The notes: generated by a model not told the origin, from the sequence alone. DNA of 64,000 bases from Isoetes taiwanensis (GCA_021234155.1 JAJEKV010000263.1:410346-474345), one strand, 5' to 3'. Numbered from the stretch's first letter, positions 21,346-33,506 are shown. Made by a program: numbers and translations.

Positions 21346-21600
21346 TGCGAGATAGGGCTTTTCTATAGGGATCTGCGGCAGTTTTAGAATCAAACACATA
21401 CAAATGTGGTAATTAGGCCTGGATCTCCGATATAGATTCCTGATTTTTGCCGAATCTAATGCACATATGTGAATGACAAATCTGCGCAAGTCTGTGTCTG
21501 TAGGAATGTGCCAAATAAACTGGCCGCTGCCGAGAACAGATATTGTGAAGATGGTTCATGAACAAATCTGCTTGCTTATTCATAAACTTTTCAATCATAG

Positions 21601-21672
21601 GTGCTCAGATGCTCCAGATTTCAGCTACCAGCATGAAGGATCAAGAAAGTTTCACTGTCACCTTAACTGCAG
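21601..21672 (+). CDS. Weak candidate exon
   Basis: This is a 72-base block between CAATCATAG and CAG|GTATTC with two open frames (one reads QMLQISATSMKDQESFTVTL). The protein is not recognised. It is listed only because both splice borders are canonical. Confidence 0.2.
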
Positions 21673-22880
21673 GTATTCTTCTGCTACATTTCCTCTTTTA
21701 GGCATTTTCTTGAAGTAAGATTTAGATTTTATTATAAAATCTTCAATATTTTCTCTGGTGTAAGAAGATATGATGAACTGTGCTTATTCTTACAGAGAGT
21801 CTTTATTTGATTGGCTGCAAAAATGGGCATTTTAAAAGCCCCAGAGGATATCCAAGATTTTCTCCTATGCTTCGAAATGTTCCTTGCAGCAATTAGTCAT
21901 ATATATATACATTCCCATATAAAAAGTACGCAGAAGCTAATATTGGTGGCTCTTCTGGCATGCCTGGCAGTGTTGCTCATGCACTGAACTTCATGACGTG
22001 GCCTCAGATATTGTTCAGGTCTGATTTGAATAAAAAATAACAAATGTTCAACTGTAGTTTGCCCAACATATCATGATTATGTTCTTTACAGCAATAGTGG
22101 TGATCTGTGCCTATTGGTAAAGGAATGGATACTCTGCATTGACATAACAATATGTTTGGAGCTAGCAAATTGATGAAGCATATGCTGCCGAGCTATCTTC
22201 CTTGGATACTAGAAAATTGGGTGATTCAGGAGATGCGAAAGCTAGCAAATGATATGATATGTCAACTTTAGATATTTCTAAGCGACGCAAAAGCAATGCC
22301 TTTGAAATTACTCTAACACTCCAGGTTTTGTCAATATTTATTGATACCATTGTTTTTTAGACAAAAGATACAAATCTGATGCTAATTGTTGCTTCTATAG
22401 TAGGACTGACTATTAATCTATGGAATTCCTAAGCGACTGAAGAATATGGGAATATATTCTTTTGGAGGGAAAAGGTTCTCAAGCTTGCATTTGTCTTTTA
22501 AATATTGTGTTTTAAATGATATTTACTGATAAGACCTCGAATATTTAGGGGAGACGATGTAAGTTTGAAGTTGTTGTTGAATTTGGATTTTGCCACGAGA
22601 GAGCCTCCGGACCACAAGATTGCTTTCATAAATTAAAAGCAAAGAATACTTCCTTATTCAATTTTGTGAGGCAACAAATATCAAAGGTAGTTTAGTGATC
22701 AATAGAGTGGTACTTCAATGAAGCAAAATCTTTCAAAAAGGATCAAATTTAGAGCATCCAGAGATAGTTGAATTTTATGGCAAGAACAAATAGGAGGAAC
22801 ACACTAACACTAAAGAAGTTACTTCGCTGTGAAACAGGTAAATAGTAAGGAAAAGACTACGGGTAAGAACAATAAAATTT

Positions 22881-23505
22881 TTTTTTTTTTTTGAAGAACT
22901 GTGTCATCAATATATTAAAAGAATGGTAATGTTACAAAGCAAGTGAGGAGGAAGAAGAAGCGCCCCAAAGAGACAATGATACCCGACACTCCACAACAAA
23001 CTCACGTGAGAAAAACCGCAACTCCTTCTTTGTACAAACCGACCATCACCATCTACAACACCCAAGAAGTCCCGCCAAATGGCAAACTTCCGCTCTACTA
23101 ATCCCGGGAACACCAGAAAGCTTTGAAATAGCTTGTACCTGAGTCGAGGAATCAGAGAGGCTGCAGGCTGCTGAATCCCCTGAAAGATCCACAACCGCCC
23201 GGCCGCTTCCAAATCAGCCACACCAACCAAGCCACGCCGACGGATGCAAGGCTTGCGGTAGGCAAGCGGCCAAGCACCGAGATACACATGAAGCGACAAA
23301 TCTGGCCGGCTAGTCAATCTCACGAAATGAGCCACGACCCAATCCTAGGCGTGCCGCAAGTGAGGGCATAAAACCGCACAATGCTCCACAATCTCACGAT
23401 GAAGGCCACAACAAAGGGTAGAGGGCTCACACCCCCCTAACCGACTCACAAGGGCATTCACCACGATCTGTTGATTGCACCACCGCCAAGCATCCTAACC
23501 TTCGG
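22881..23505 (-). mobile_element. LINE 3' end (family B), minus strand
   Basis: A T tract at about 22879-22892 is the reverse of a poly(A) tail. Upstream on the minus strand is a 142-codon frame (22907-23335) containing GLVGVADLEAAGRLWIFQ, SFLVFPGLVERKFAIWRDF and LGVVDGDGRFVQRRS. The same sequence, with the same tail context (ATATTGATGACACAGTTCTTC then A), lies at 49100-49650 on the plus strand, proving a dispersed LINE family. Only the 3' end of about 0.6 kb is here, as expected from 5' truncation. Confidence 0.75.
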
Positions 23506-23799
23506 TGGGTGAGTTTGTTTGACATTTTTAGACTATGCAGCTGTCAATCGAACGTTTTATATCCCATCATAGATAATATACTCTGGCGTCTTTATAATAT
23601 ACCCAAGTAATATTTCATGGAGTAAATTAGCATTTGTGGTTGGGTTTTATACCATCACTAGATCACTATGAGGAGCTAATTAAGATGTAGATGCCAAGGC
23701 ATATACGAATGTTGAATGTCATTGAAGTAATTAAGATGAACTGAGATGGCACGTTATTAGACAAGCTCTTGGTCACTGTATCCCGCTAGGCAAGAAGAC

Positions 23800-24981
23800 T
23801 GCCAAACCAGTCCTACCTTGGGCTTTATTTCAGACTCTGTAGCCTTTTCCAAGTGTTTCTCCATTTTTGCGTGGCTTGTTGACAGCATGGGAGGCGGTCA
23901 GACATCTTTTCTGGCCATGCCCCTCTATCGATACCCTATTGGAAACTCCATGGTGGTGGGCACCACTGCCTCCAGACCCCTCAGCACCTCCATTGGCAGC
24001 ATCAGTTCATCCCCTTACACAAAGACGATGGGTTCTTGCAGATTCTCTATTCAAGCATGGTATGAGGCAGGTCGCCTACTGTCTTGGCCTGAATTTCAGG
24101 CAAAGTTCCTGCTCTCTCGTTGGAATGTATCTCTATGGGAGAAGGTCGCAGAAAATTTGCCTCTTATACTGCAAGTTGGTGTTGCTGAAAGGGTGCCATG
24201 GGACTGTCATGAAAATATCCACAAGGCAAGCACTTTGTCAGATTAGTATATCGCCTTCTTTTAGCACCACAACCCCTCCAATTGCCAGATGGGTGGCACC
24301 TACAACTTCCACAGCCCACTTTGTGTCGTACATGGCGATGTCTTTGGGATAGGTTGCTCCACCCTAAAGTCTCTGTACTGTGGTGGCAGGTTATCCACAG
24401 GTGCCTGCGGGTTAATGCCTTCCGACATCGCTATGATCCTCGTATATCTGCACTATGCCCGCTCTGTCTTTCAGACGTTGAGACTCTTGAGCATTGTCGC
24501 TTTGATTGTCCTGAGGTTCAACCAGCATGGTCCCCGCTACAAGGTTGGTTTAATAGTATATTGGACTGCTGATGCATCCTCTTGACGTCCTATCCCAACG
24601 TATGGCCTTCAGCTAAACAAAGGGCATTCCATGTTGGTTCCAGTTGGCTCCTATGGTCGATATGGGAGCGTAGCAGACACCACATCTTTCAAGGCATTAA
24701 TTCATCTGCACGCGATGTTATTATGGTGGCGCAGAGAAAGATATTGACAACCTACGAGTGTTCCTCCCTTGAATCAGAAATGATGGAACGCATCTGGATT
24801 CAGTATCTTGGAATTGATTCTTATCATTAGTCTCCTATTCTGGAGTAAGTACATTGTGCTCTAGGCTCGTGCTCCTGCGGCATCTTTTTGTGCTTACACA
24901 GTTAGATGAAATATGTGAATTCTGTACTTTTTATCTGATTAATAAACTTCTTGGCTTTCGTCCTTCAAAAAAAAAGAAAAA
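23800..24981 (+). mobile_element. L1-type LINE 3' fragment
   Basis: The frame at 24282-24572 reads PKVSVLWWQVIHRCLRVN... and CPLCLSDVETLEHCRFDCPE, the Cys/His pattern of the zf-RVT domain at the C-terminus of plant L1 polyproteins. The frame at 24582-24830 continues with AFHVGSSWLLWSIWERSRHH, typical of the region after it. Upstream frames (23818-24352) are shifted pieces of the same protein. AATAAAC at about 24940 and an A-rich tail (24968-24981) end the element. Reverse transcriptase and endonuclease are missing, so it is a 5'-truncated, dead copy. Confidence 0.8.
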
Positions 24982-24982
24982 G

Positions 24983-25073
24983 TTAAATATTTATGCCATC
25001 ATTTTCACAAGTGGAAGAGGAAAAGAAAATGACAACTTAAATATTTACCTCATCATTTTCACAAGTGGACGAA
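24983..25073 (+). repeat. Short direct duplication after the LINE tail
   Basis: TTAAATATTTATGCCATCAT plus TTTCACAAGTGGA recurs about 57 bases on as TTAAATATTTACCTCATCAT plus TTTCACAAGTGGA. Confidence 0.7.
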
Positions 25074-25099
25074 CTTATATGCATATAACTTATGGCATA

Positions 25100-25850
25100 G
25101 TAATTGTTGTGTACGTTCTTTAATGTTTGTATTATTATTAGGTGAGTAAAGATCCCATTGTTTTGTAACATTCGTTTTTGTCAATGGTTTAAAACAAAGC
25201 TTTATTTCCTACAAGATATTACAATAGGCACACATGGGATACATATCTTTAAGAAATCCGATAAGCCCATCTTTCATCTTTGCAATCTTTCACATTTAAT
25301 TTGCAAGTCATAGACGCAGTTTTCATCTTTTATTTGCACACACAATTAGCAACATCTAAGTATTTTTAAAGGTAGCTCTAATTAAAGGTGTAAATTACTT
25401 TCGAATGTAGCTATAGATAAAGGTGCAACACACAATGAACAAGTTAAGGTCACACTAAATAATGCAATAAATCAAATAGGATAGAAGGCTTACATGGTGT
25501 TGTTCACAACACATCCCTTAGCCACAACAAGAATAGAATACAATGGAATACAATACACAAATGGACATGGCCACTTGCAATCTACAGGATCCCAAAAGGA
25601 TCCAACGGCCATAAGTTATTCCAACTTTCCAAAATGCTCTAATGACTAAGAAGTTACTATACACAAATGCACAAGTTCCCAAATTATGCCTAGCAAAGAT
25701 AGGCACCATAATGTTCGACTGTGCGTGATGCCGCAAGATGGCCAAGGTTCCATTCCAGGCTTAAGATTCAGGTGTTTGCGGTTTTTAGGTATGCGCAAGT
25801 GGTGGTAGATGCTAGGTGCATGTATCATTATCATCTACATGTTTTCAAGG
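25100..25850. other. Intergenic stretch, nothing identified
   Basis: No gene is recognised. A minus-strand open frame (25518-25745) has no resemblance to a known protein. The right part leads into the Helitron-type ends. Confidence 0.4.
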
Positions 25851-25942
25851 GCCCAACAACGTTGGGCATCTTATTACTACATGTGCGCCCAAAACTACAT
25901 GCTTCCAACTTATGCTCAGCAACGCTGGACACTGTTACTAGT
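25851..25942 (+). mobile_element. Helitron-type 3' ends, two in a row
   Basis: A perfect 7-bp hairpin with AAC loop (GCCCAAC AAC GTTGGGC, 25851-25867) is followed by ATCTTATTACTAC. About 50 bases on, GCTCAGC AAC GCTGGAC (25914-25930, imperfect stem) is followed by ACTGTTA and CTAGT (25938-25942). The second has the spacing of the end at 47903-47930 (hairpin, 7 bases, CTAG, T). A short GC hairpin before CTRR and a host T is the diagnostic 3' terminus of Helitrons. The first hairpin lacks a proper CTRR. No Helitron 5' end or Rep/helicase frame was found upstream. Confidence 0.55.
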
Positions 25943-26580
25943 TTGCTATAACAATGGAGTAACTCAGTCCCAAGAAAAATATTTGTATTTAATTCATTCT
26001 TACATATGCAGGCATGAATAAACTTACCTCTTATTAGGGCCTTGGGACTAGAACAGGTATGCACGGAACTTCTCCAGGTAATGCTTCCATAGGTAACAGC
26101 AGTTCTTTTAGAGGAAGAACAAACCACAAAACTGAAACATGGCACCAGGCTACATGCAATACTAATGTTTCACAAATGGCTAAGTGCTTGGTGGAAAAAG
26201 ACACCAGCTGCATCAATTAATGATGTGGGGGTGAAATTTGAAGCCATGGCACTTATTAGTTTTATTATCTTGCAGACAGTACCTGTTGTACAAAGAATAT
26301 AGCGAGTAGTTTTTACATTCTATTCTTATGTTACAGAGTACTTCATCTACTGATCAATACATTCATCTTAAGTCAGGTATAGTGGACCCTAGTTAGTAAA
26401 GAGACTTCATCGCTTCTTAAGCGGAACGCTAGATTAGATGTGCAAATTGAAACTATTAGAGTATTGCGTCTTCTTTCACATTGTAGCTCAGCATTCTTCT
26501 TTTGCCCTTGATTACATTGTAACTTGAAATAGTTCCAGATTATAATCTGTGCATATTTTAGTTCAACATTTCATGCATGC

Positions 26581-26805
26581 GATGACGTTTTTTGCAAGCT
26601 GTGTGATTTGCTGCAAAAATGTCCAATGGATATTGACGATCCTAGAGACTTTAATGTGGAAGAAAGATTAAATCTAGAGATGTCAAATGCACCTACCAGC
26701 ACTTCAAATGAGGTGCTAGAATCTTTAACTGATTATCTGATGCAGGATGGCATCAGTACTAAGATAATCATGCCTGACTTCAAAGTATTGAAGGCACTTC
26801 ATTAA
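26581..26805 (+). CDS. Unassigned coding-like open frame
   Basis: An open stretch of about 75 codons reads CKLCDLLQKCPMDIDDPRDF, then NVEERLNLEMSNAPTSTSNE and VLESLTDYLMQDG before a stop at 26805. The acidic, non-repetitive composition suggests true coding history. A CAG just after DYLMQ could mark an exon end, but no GT follows. The ATG at 26608 lies inside the frame. The family is unknown. A further coding-like piece (KSESLVWRLITMIHTELRSI) lies at about 27050-27110. Confidence 0.35.
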   Translation, partial: DDVFCKLCDLLQKCPMDIDDPRDFNVEERLNLEMSNAPTSTSNEVLESLTDYLMQDGISTKIIMPDFKVLKALH

Positions 26806-27159
26806 CATGACATCTTTTGTGTTTAACAGCATTATGCCCTTCGAAGAAGTCTACTATGAACCTTCATGTGTTTTGGATCAAGAGAAAGTGGTATTTATAT
26901 CTTATTTGATGGAATAGGCACTAAGAATATAATCAGGGACAGTGGAGAGGAACTTGAGCATGTCATTGCAAATAATGGTGGGCAGGGGGTTGATGGTAAG
27001 GGAGTGAATAAAGATGTTGTGTAATACAAAACCTATAGTAAAGCAACGGAAATCTGAGAGTCTTGTATGGAGGCTCATAACCATGATTCATACTGAGTTG
27101 AGAAGTATTGAACAAGATCAGAGGAATTCCGGTTCAAGGACAGATGAAAGGTTGTTATT

Positions 27160-27840
27160 TCTTTTAGTGCATATATGTTCTCTATTCAATGAACTTCTAA
27201 TAATGCACTTTTTTTGCATAACACGACTCTTCTTATATATGAATTCCTGACACTACTTTGCTGACTTGTGTTGTATCCAAGTTATTGCACGAATGCTTTG
27301 TTGTCACCTAACAAGGATAGGGAAACAATGAGGCTAATGTTGACTGCTATTACGAAATTAATAAGCATGGGGGCCCATCTCCGGGTGTCTAGACAATGCG
27401 CCAGACATCCAACAAAACTTACACCCACATCCATTCCAAATAGTTCTCCGGCATGTTATGATTTTGTTGTATTCCATGTTTTGCTGAATAACTTGAACAG
27501 ATGCTCATGCAGGACAAAAAGGGACATTGTAAATTACCCAAAAAGATCACAAAAAAGCAGACTCATGGGCACCTACATTGCAGTTTGAAGCATTGTTATA
27601 GGAAAATCCTCCAGCAACTACATGGCAAGCTTGGAAACTAAGATTTGCAACACCACAGTTTTCTTTCAAGAAAAACTTGTAAATACTTCCTCCATACAAT
27701 AACCAACCCTGACAACATTGCTATCCTATTGTTTAAATTCGGTTTTTCCGGGGTTCCAAAAATTTTTTGGAATTTTTTTTCAGGTTAATTTTCGAAGGTT
27801 TCAAGGTTTTTAGCTCTCGGCAAAAAATTCCAGCATTCCA
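27160..27840. other. Intergenic stretch, nothing firm
   Basis: An open frame at 27268-27588 (+) of 106 codons is Thr/Ser/Arg-mixed and not recognised. No terminal repeats or tails are seen. Confidence 0.35.
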
Positions 27841-27846
27841 AAAATC

Positions 27847-27969
27847 ATTGTTGTGGCGTTTCTAATGATTTGCTGAATTTGGGTTAATCGCCCTCCAATT
27901 GGCGATTTTGTTGTGGCGTTTCTAATGATTTGCTGATTTTGGGTTAATCGCCCCCCAATTGGCGGATTC
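27847..27969 (+). repeat. 62-bp tandem duplication
   Basis: Two nearly identical units (TTGTTGTGGCGTTTCTAATG...GCCCYCCAATTGGCG) lie end to end. They differ at about three positions and account for the repeated peptides in the overlapping minus-strand frames. Confidence 0.9.
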
Positions 27970-28258
27970 TCTGGCATGTAGGCCACAAATGATCTTCCGG
28001 ATATTGCATTTGATTTCTGGCACGGATGATGGCAGTGTGACATAGAGAGTTTTGTTTACTGTGATGTTTACAAGGGTCCAGCGTTCCTGCCAGTGCCCTG
28101 GATTTCTTCTTACTAGATTAGTCATATGGAAGGATCGATTCTTCCATCATATTGAAGGATTGATATATGCATTTATCAATTTTGAAGGGGTTTCCAGCGT
28201 TCCTGCATCACCAAGTATTTTGCTGTTTCTGCATTCCTTTTTTTATTAGAGATCTCCT

Positions 28259-28444
28259 ATGCTTAACATATTGCTTAGTCGGCATGGTGAGGTAGGGTCC
28301 AAAAACAAGGTAAATGAGAATTACCATGTACTTCGCAGTGGGCATGTTCAACGTTGGAGTCTAGAAAATGAGCAAGTTTGGAGGTACTGTTATCGCCGTA
28401 GAGTTTTGAAGAAGGGTGATCTTGGATATTTGGAGAACAGTAGT
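28259..28444 (+). CDS. Candidate exon, unassigned
   Basis: An ATG frame of 62 codons ends at a strong donor (AGT|GTAAGTG). It reads NYHVLRSGHVQRWSLENEQV, then WRYCYRRRVLKKGDLGYLEN. The aromatic and basic composition is protein-like but not assignable. An alternative start could be an acceptor at AACAAG near 28311. No matching next exon was recognised. Confidence 0.35.
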
Positions 28445-28489
28445 GTAAGTGATAGTTTATTTCATCTATTTGCAATATAGTAGCAGGAT

Positions 28490-30380
28490 GCTGGGCTGCA
28501 AACCCATCTATCTGTTTTGAACTGTTTGCTTTAATTTTGGATCAACTTCTTTTTGTTTGAGCACATTCTTCTGAGTTTCGTGAGTTCGTGCATATATAAA
28601 GCAAGGCATTTCTGGTCTGGAAAGTTCATGAGCTACCTCAAAGTGGTTGGGTCCCTGAAAAGACATGGTTACCTTCCTCTTATTTCATAGTATGCTGGGC
28701 ACTGAAAGACAAAGCATTGTTCTGATTCCACTCCACCTAAGTTGCAAGACAATTTTGATGATATCTAAATAAACCCTAGACTGCAGTATCCATCTTCTTC
28801 AATTTAGCGGAGTATTTGTTTGCTGCAGACCTTAATTTTGACAATCCTCTCTGTTCAGACATACATGCCACTGAAACATATTAGACTAGAGGCTTGAGCG
28901 CTTTGATTATCGATTAGACAAAGCTTTTCAACCTTTATATTTGAACACATTTGGTATGTTTTCTAAGCTTGATCATTTCTTTCTTGGCTCTTATGTTCCA
29001 AATGAATGATTGTCCATGTTTTTTGCGACCGAGATGCTATGTTATTCCAGTATTTTATTCATTTGAAGAGCACTAGGAGTGGTGAGTTTTCATCTTTGAT
29101 TTTGCTTTTTGGTATGTAATTTGAGTAGCTCGTTAAACTTCGACTAGACACATAGTCATTTTGTGCTTGATGTAAAGCGCACGTTTTTTTAAAACATGCA
29201 TGTTCAGTTTAGTTGCAAAAAGTTAATGCTACCCAGTTTAGTTGTTAAGAAGGTAAGCATTAATGTTCATTTTTTCTTTGATTGATGAGGTGAGCTACAT
29301 CTTTTAAAGTAGCTATAGGTCTACACTAGATTATCCTCTACAGTCTGGACCACTTTTATCCGCCCATCATGTCTCCCCAATTATAACAGCATCAACATTG
29401 TGTTTTATTTAACTTCAAATGTAGCTTTTGGGATCTATATATGTAGGTGCTTCTCATATGGGTCATTAGGCATTGATTTGAACAAGCTGCAGCCAGCCTA
29501 AACACAGGGGAATTTGGACCAAATGGATTTCTATGCTGCTATACTTTACGAACACCATATATTAACAAAGGGCATTGTACTGTATGTCTTTCTCTTATAT
29601 TTATTTGCTCACATATGCAGCATGTGAACAAATTCAAAGATGATAGAACGGACTCAGACATTATATTTTAGTTTCTGTTGTTTTTCTCGCGTTTGCATGG
29701 CTTTTACTCTTTTGCAGATCGATCCATGTAATCTCAAAAGAGCATGAGTGCTTCCAGGTATTGTTATATTTTCCTTTATGGTACTCTTTTTTAGGTTCTT
29801 TTGGAGTTGTTAACAATACCATACAGTTAATTTCTAGAGCTTTGTTCCATCTTCAATTCTGTCTGTAAGCAGCGTTTGATAGCTATAACTACTTGGGACG
29901 TTTGTTTGAAACCTTATTTTAAACTCCATCAAAAGGATAAGCGCCAATCAGGCAGCCCCAGGCTTTTGTTTTGTGCTTCTAGCATATCCAGTTCTATGAT
30001 TAACTTCATTGAAAAGCATGTTGTTCTACATACTCTTTACTGTTCTACATGTTAGAGTCTACAGTTCCTTTTATTTTGCATACCACTTGCCATCGTATTG
30101 GCTCTCTGTTTGGATCTTACATTTTGGTTATTTCCATTTCCATTGTTTTTACAATGGAATGCATTACTATCTGGCCTATAACCTGGGTTATGTTCCAAAC
30201 ATCTGATCTTTGTTGTGGAAGTTGTTGGAAAGGTTAGATGCATAAACTTAAACTCAGTTGCATTATCTTTTTAAATGGCCGAACAATCCTTTTAGCACAT
30301 GGAATCACTCTGTAGATACCCCGTTTCATTGGTTCTATTGGGGCTGGCTTGGGTTTAGAAAAGAAGGTTTTTTTAGTATT
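28490..30380. other. Gene-free AT-rich stretch
   Basis: This is T-rich sequence with intron-like texture and no long open frame. Small frames at 30009-30243 on both strands are hydrophobic by-products of T-rich sequence. Confidence 0.4.
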
Positions 30381-30383
30381 CGG

Positions 30384-30790
30384 TTTTTAATGGCCTTTGG
30401 GGACATGTGTATACGTATTATGTCTTTCATACCATATAATTCTGGCCCGAGATAATATACACAAGCTTGAAATTTAGCTCAAATTCTTGCAAGCCCTTGG
30501 ATGGGCCTAATTAGTGGAATGCTTAACTGGAATTCAAATGTATGAAGTTTTGTATTTTCTACACATTAGTTGACATATTTCAGTTTAGAGATTTGCCATC
30601 CTAAGGTATGGCTTCTTTATACATTCATGCCTTCTTTATGCATTTGTTGCTATTGTCTCGCAATTGATAATACATGCTGGCTACACAGGCAGAATAATGT
30701 AATGGCTTTTGGGGACATGTGTATGCATTATATCTTTCATACCATATATTTCTGGCCCGAGATATGTACACAAGCTCAGCCAAAATATGA
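30384..30790 (+). repeat. Direct repeat of about 95 bp, 310 bp apart
   Basis: TGGCYTTTGGGGACATGTGTAT...TCTTTCATACCATATA...TTCTGGCCCGAGATA...ACACAAGCT occurs at about 30388-30468 and 30702-30777. Confidence 0.85.
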
Positions 30791-31103
30791 GGATCTTTAA
30801 CAATATTATGCTGCTTATACAAGAACACAGATCAGGAGCAAAAAATCAAGCAATACTTCTGCATAAGAGCCGCCAAAATCATCTCCTAGGTCCTGAGAAC
30901 CTTAAGCAAAGGTCTTCAAGCACTCTATTAAAGCACCGCCACAGTCGGAGAACAAGAAAAATGAGGCGCCATAGCCGAAGACGGCCGGAGACACAGAAGA
31001 AAGGAAGGAAAAATAAAAGACCATCACTTTTATATGTGATGTGGCCCTGGTGACATGGCAGAATGCCAGTTAATCAAACTTTTCGTAAGGCCAAAGGTCC
31101 CTT

Positions 31104-31199
31104 GGGCCATTTTCTGGCCTGTCAAGATGGCCTCCGCGTTCCACACGTCCGTCACCTTTCCAGGCCATCGGCCATCTTTCCAGGCCAGAAAATGGCCTT
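31104..31199. repeat. Long-stem inverted repeat (hairpin)
   Basis: GGCCATTTTCTGGCCTG-CAAGATGGCC (31104-31132) pairs with GGCCATCTTTCCAGGCCAGAAAATGGCC (31170-31199), giving a stem of about 28 bp with one or two mismatches and a loop of about 37 bases. The motif TTTCCAGGCCATC also recurs in the loop. No transposon ends or mature-RNA signals are evident. Confidence 0.75.
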
Positions 31200-31209
31200 T
31201 CTTATACAA

Positions 31210-32100
31210 AATAAAAGCTGCAATGAACTGCTCCTAAAAGCACAAGCTACACAAATGACTTATGTACAAACCCCTGCAGTTATATGCTGACAAATGAAAC
31301 AAAATATAAAAAATGTGTTTTGGACAAGCTTTACATTAAAGAAAATATAAGTTGCAATGCATCTGTATAAAGTTGATTCAAATTCATTCTCCAACTGCAA
31401 TTCCATTTTGCATGTGATGTCAATGTATTCCAAATGTCAACATACAAAATTGACAGGCATTCACCGCTCTTCAATACCTAGATGATCTCATCAGCTGTGT
31501 TAGAACGAAGCATGGGGTGTTGAAATCCCTCCGTGAAGCATATTCTTCATTGCTCCACAACATGGCCTAAAGCCAAAAGGCTTTTTGGCCAGTTCCAATG
31601 GTCAGAATGTAATTACTTGACACTCCAAAGCAGCTTATCTTCCAAGATCACAGAATGTAAGCTTGTCTTAACGTATGCTTCTTGCTCATAAGACCAAAGG
31701 CCATGTTCTGATTGTTAGACGTTTGTTCAGATACAAATTTTCCTGAATCTAACAACAATGAAGATATTAATGTACAACACATATGTTCCAGGCTAGAATA
31801 TCAAATAGTTCTAGAGATGTTTTTCTTCGAAGGAAATATGGAACAATAATAACCATTGGCTTTAAATTATGTTATTATTCCTTCAATATTATTATGCAGA
31901 ATAAGGCTCCGCGTTTTGCGGAGCAGCGTTGCCAGAGTCCAAATTTCAAATCGTGGCACAACCAAACAAGGGCTTCAATCCGTCTCCGATCTCAACTTGA
32001 ATGCGAAAGTTATTGCATCCACAAAGCTTTGGGCAGCCATAGTCAATGGCTGGCAGGTTGATATACACAACTCTAGCTTTCTTTATTGTAGCTAAGGATC
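31210..32100. other. Intergenic stretch, nothing identified
   Basis: No recognised gene. A short CCGCGTTTTGCGG palindrome lies at about 31909-31922. Open frames at 31783-32095 overlap one another and match nothing known. Confidence 0.4.
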
Positions 32101-32109
32101 TTTCTTATG

Positions 32110-32190
32110 TGAGCCAGCCAGCACCCTGTCTGCTGCAAATCTTTCGACTCAGCCAGCCATCGCCCTGTCTACTGCAAATCTTCCGAGTCA
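32110..32190 (+). repeat. Short tandem duplication (about 46 bp)
   Basis: CAGCCAGCANCCCTGTCTGCTGCAAATCTTTCGACT is followed by CAGCCAGCCATCGCCCTGTCTACTGCAAATCTTCCGAGT. Confidence 0.8.
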
Positions 32191-32714
32191 ACTAACGTTA
32201 ATTGGCTTTTGAGCACCTGGAGAATTAAGGATTTCAATTGTTCTTCCAGGCTCGCAATCCTAACTACTTATCCTCAACAGTCGCCAACTTTTTCGTGAAT
32301 GCCTAGTGTCAGTGGTGTGCTGCTGCATCATGGCTGCAACCATTAACCTGCTGAGTCGAGCTTGCAGACTAAGCCTTTACGTGGGTCTCCTTCCGCATGG
32401 AAGAGGCTTCTTACTTGCTCCTACTATTGAGTCTAGGCCGTTTGTGTGGTGGGCCATCTGTGTGCTCCCCTCAGATGAGTTTGTCAGGTGACTGGGTCTG
32501 GGGTCTAGTTCTGAGACAGGGCTATAGCCGAGGCTTGATGGGCGTGGCTATCATAATTCCCACCCCTAGGACATGGGAATGCAGCTGTAAGGGTTCTATG
32601 GGTGCATGGGAGATTTGGAGTTATAGGATATAAAAGGAGATTAAGGAGCTAAGGGGCTATTAAAGATTCAAAGATCAGTTTTAAACACAATCGATGCCTG
32701 CCCTCAGTGCTTGG

Positions 32715-32802
32715 CACCGGGGGAGGGGAGAGGGAAGAGGGTTTGAGGGGATTCAACCTTGTTGGGGGAGGGAGGGGGGGGGGAGGAGGGGAAGGGGGTC
32801 AA
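32715..32802 (+). repeat. Extreme G-rich tract
   Basis: Runs such as GGGGGAGGGGAGAGGGAAGAGGG and GGGGGAGGGAGGGGGGGGGG alternate with AGG. Several sets of four G-runs of three or more could form G-quadruplexes on the plus strand. Confidence 0.85.
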
Positions 32803-32939
32803 TTCGGCTCTTGCCGAATTCTTTTTGGAATGGGCTTCAATTGAATATAAGACTTAAAGGAGGTTAGGAGCTTCTTAGAATGGGCTCGAACAAAAGGTAA
32901 AGGCGACTCACCACATGCCCTTGATGTGTGTTAGGTCTC

Positions 32940-33506
32940 GTGAGAGCTACAGGTGCAGTCGGACCTTGTGAAAGCTACAGGTGCGGTCAAAGTCATGCGA
33001 TCAAACCTTGTGAGAGCTACAGGTGCGGTCAGGGTCATGTTTGACCAAGGCCTAGAGACAGGATGTGCCCAGAACAAGCAATAAAGGATCTTTTGAGAGC
33101 TACAGGCGCGGTCAGATTGGTCCGGAGAGGATGTGCGCGAGCATAGACAAGGAGAGAGTGAAGCTAGGGGGAGAGAGTGAAACTAGGGGGAAAGAGAGTT
33201 TTGGGAGGCTATAGAGAGAGAAAATGATCAGAATTGACCTAGAGAGATAAAGTGGCTTGAGGCAAGGCATTAGAGAGAGAAAGTGATCATAATTGACCTA
33301 GAGAGAGAAAGTAGCCCGAGGCAAGGCATTAGAAAGAGAAAGTGGTCGAGAGAGATAGAGGCAAGGCACTATAGAGAGAAAATCTTTCTAGAACTCCTAA
33401 TCTCTATAATGAATGATGTACCTTGTAAGCTAGGAGGAAAGAGAGTTTCATGAGGTTATAGAGAGAGAGAAAATGGCCAGAATTGGCCTAGAAGGAGAAA
33501 GTGGCC
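32940..33506 (+). repeat. GA-rich minisatellite, left part
   Basis: Four units of GAGAGCTACAGGTGCGGTC or a variant (about 32940-33115) give way to degenerate AGAGAGAGAAAGTGGCCTAG and AATTGGCCTAGAG units. The array resumes at 35036 after the inserted LINE. Confidence 0.8.
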
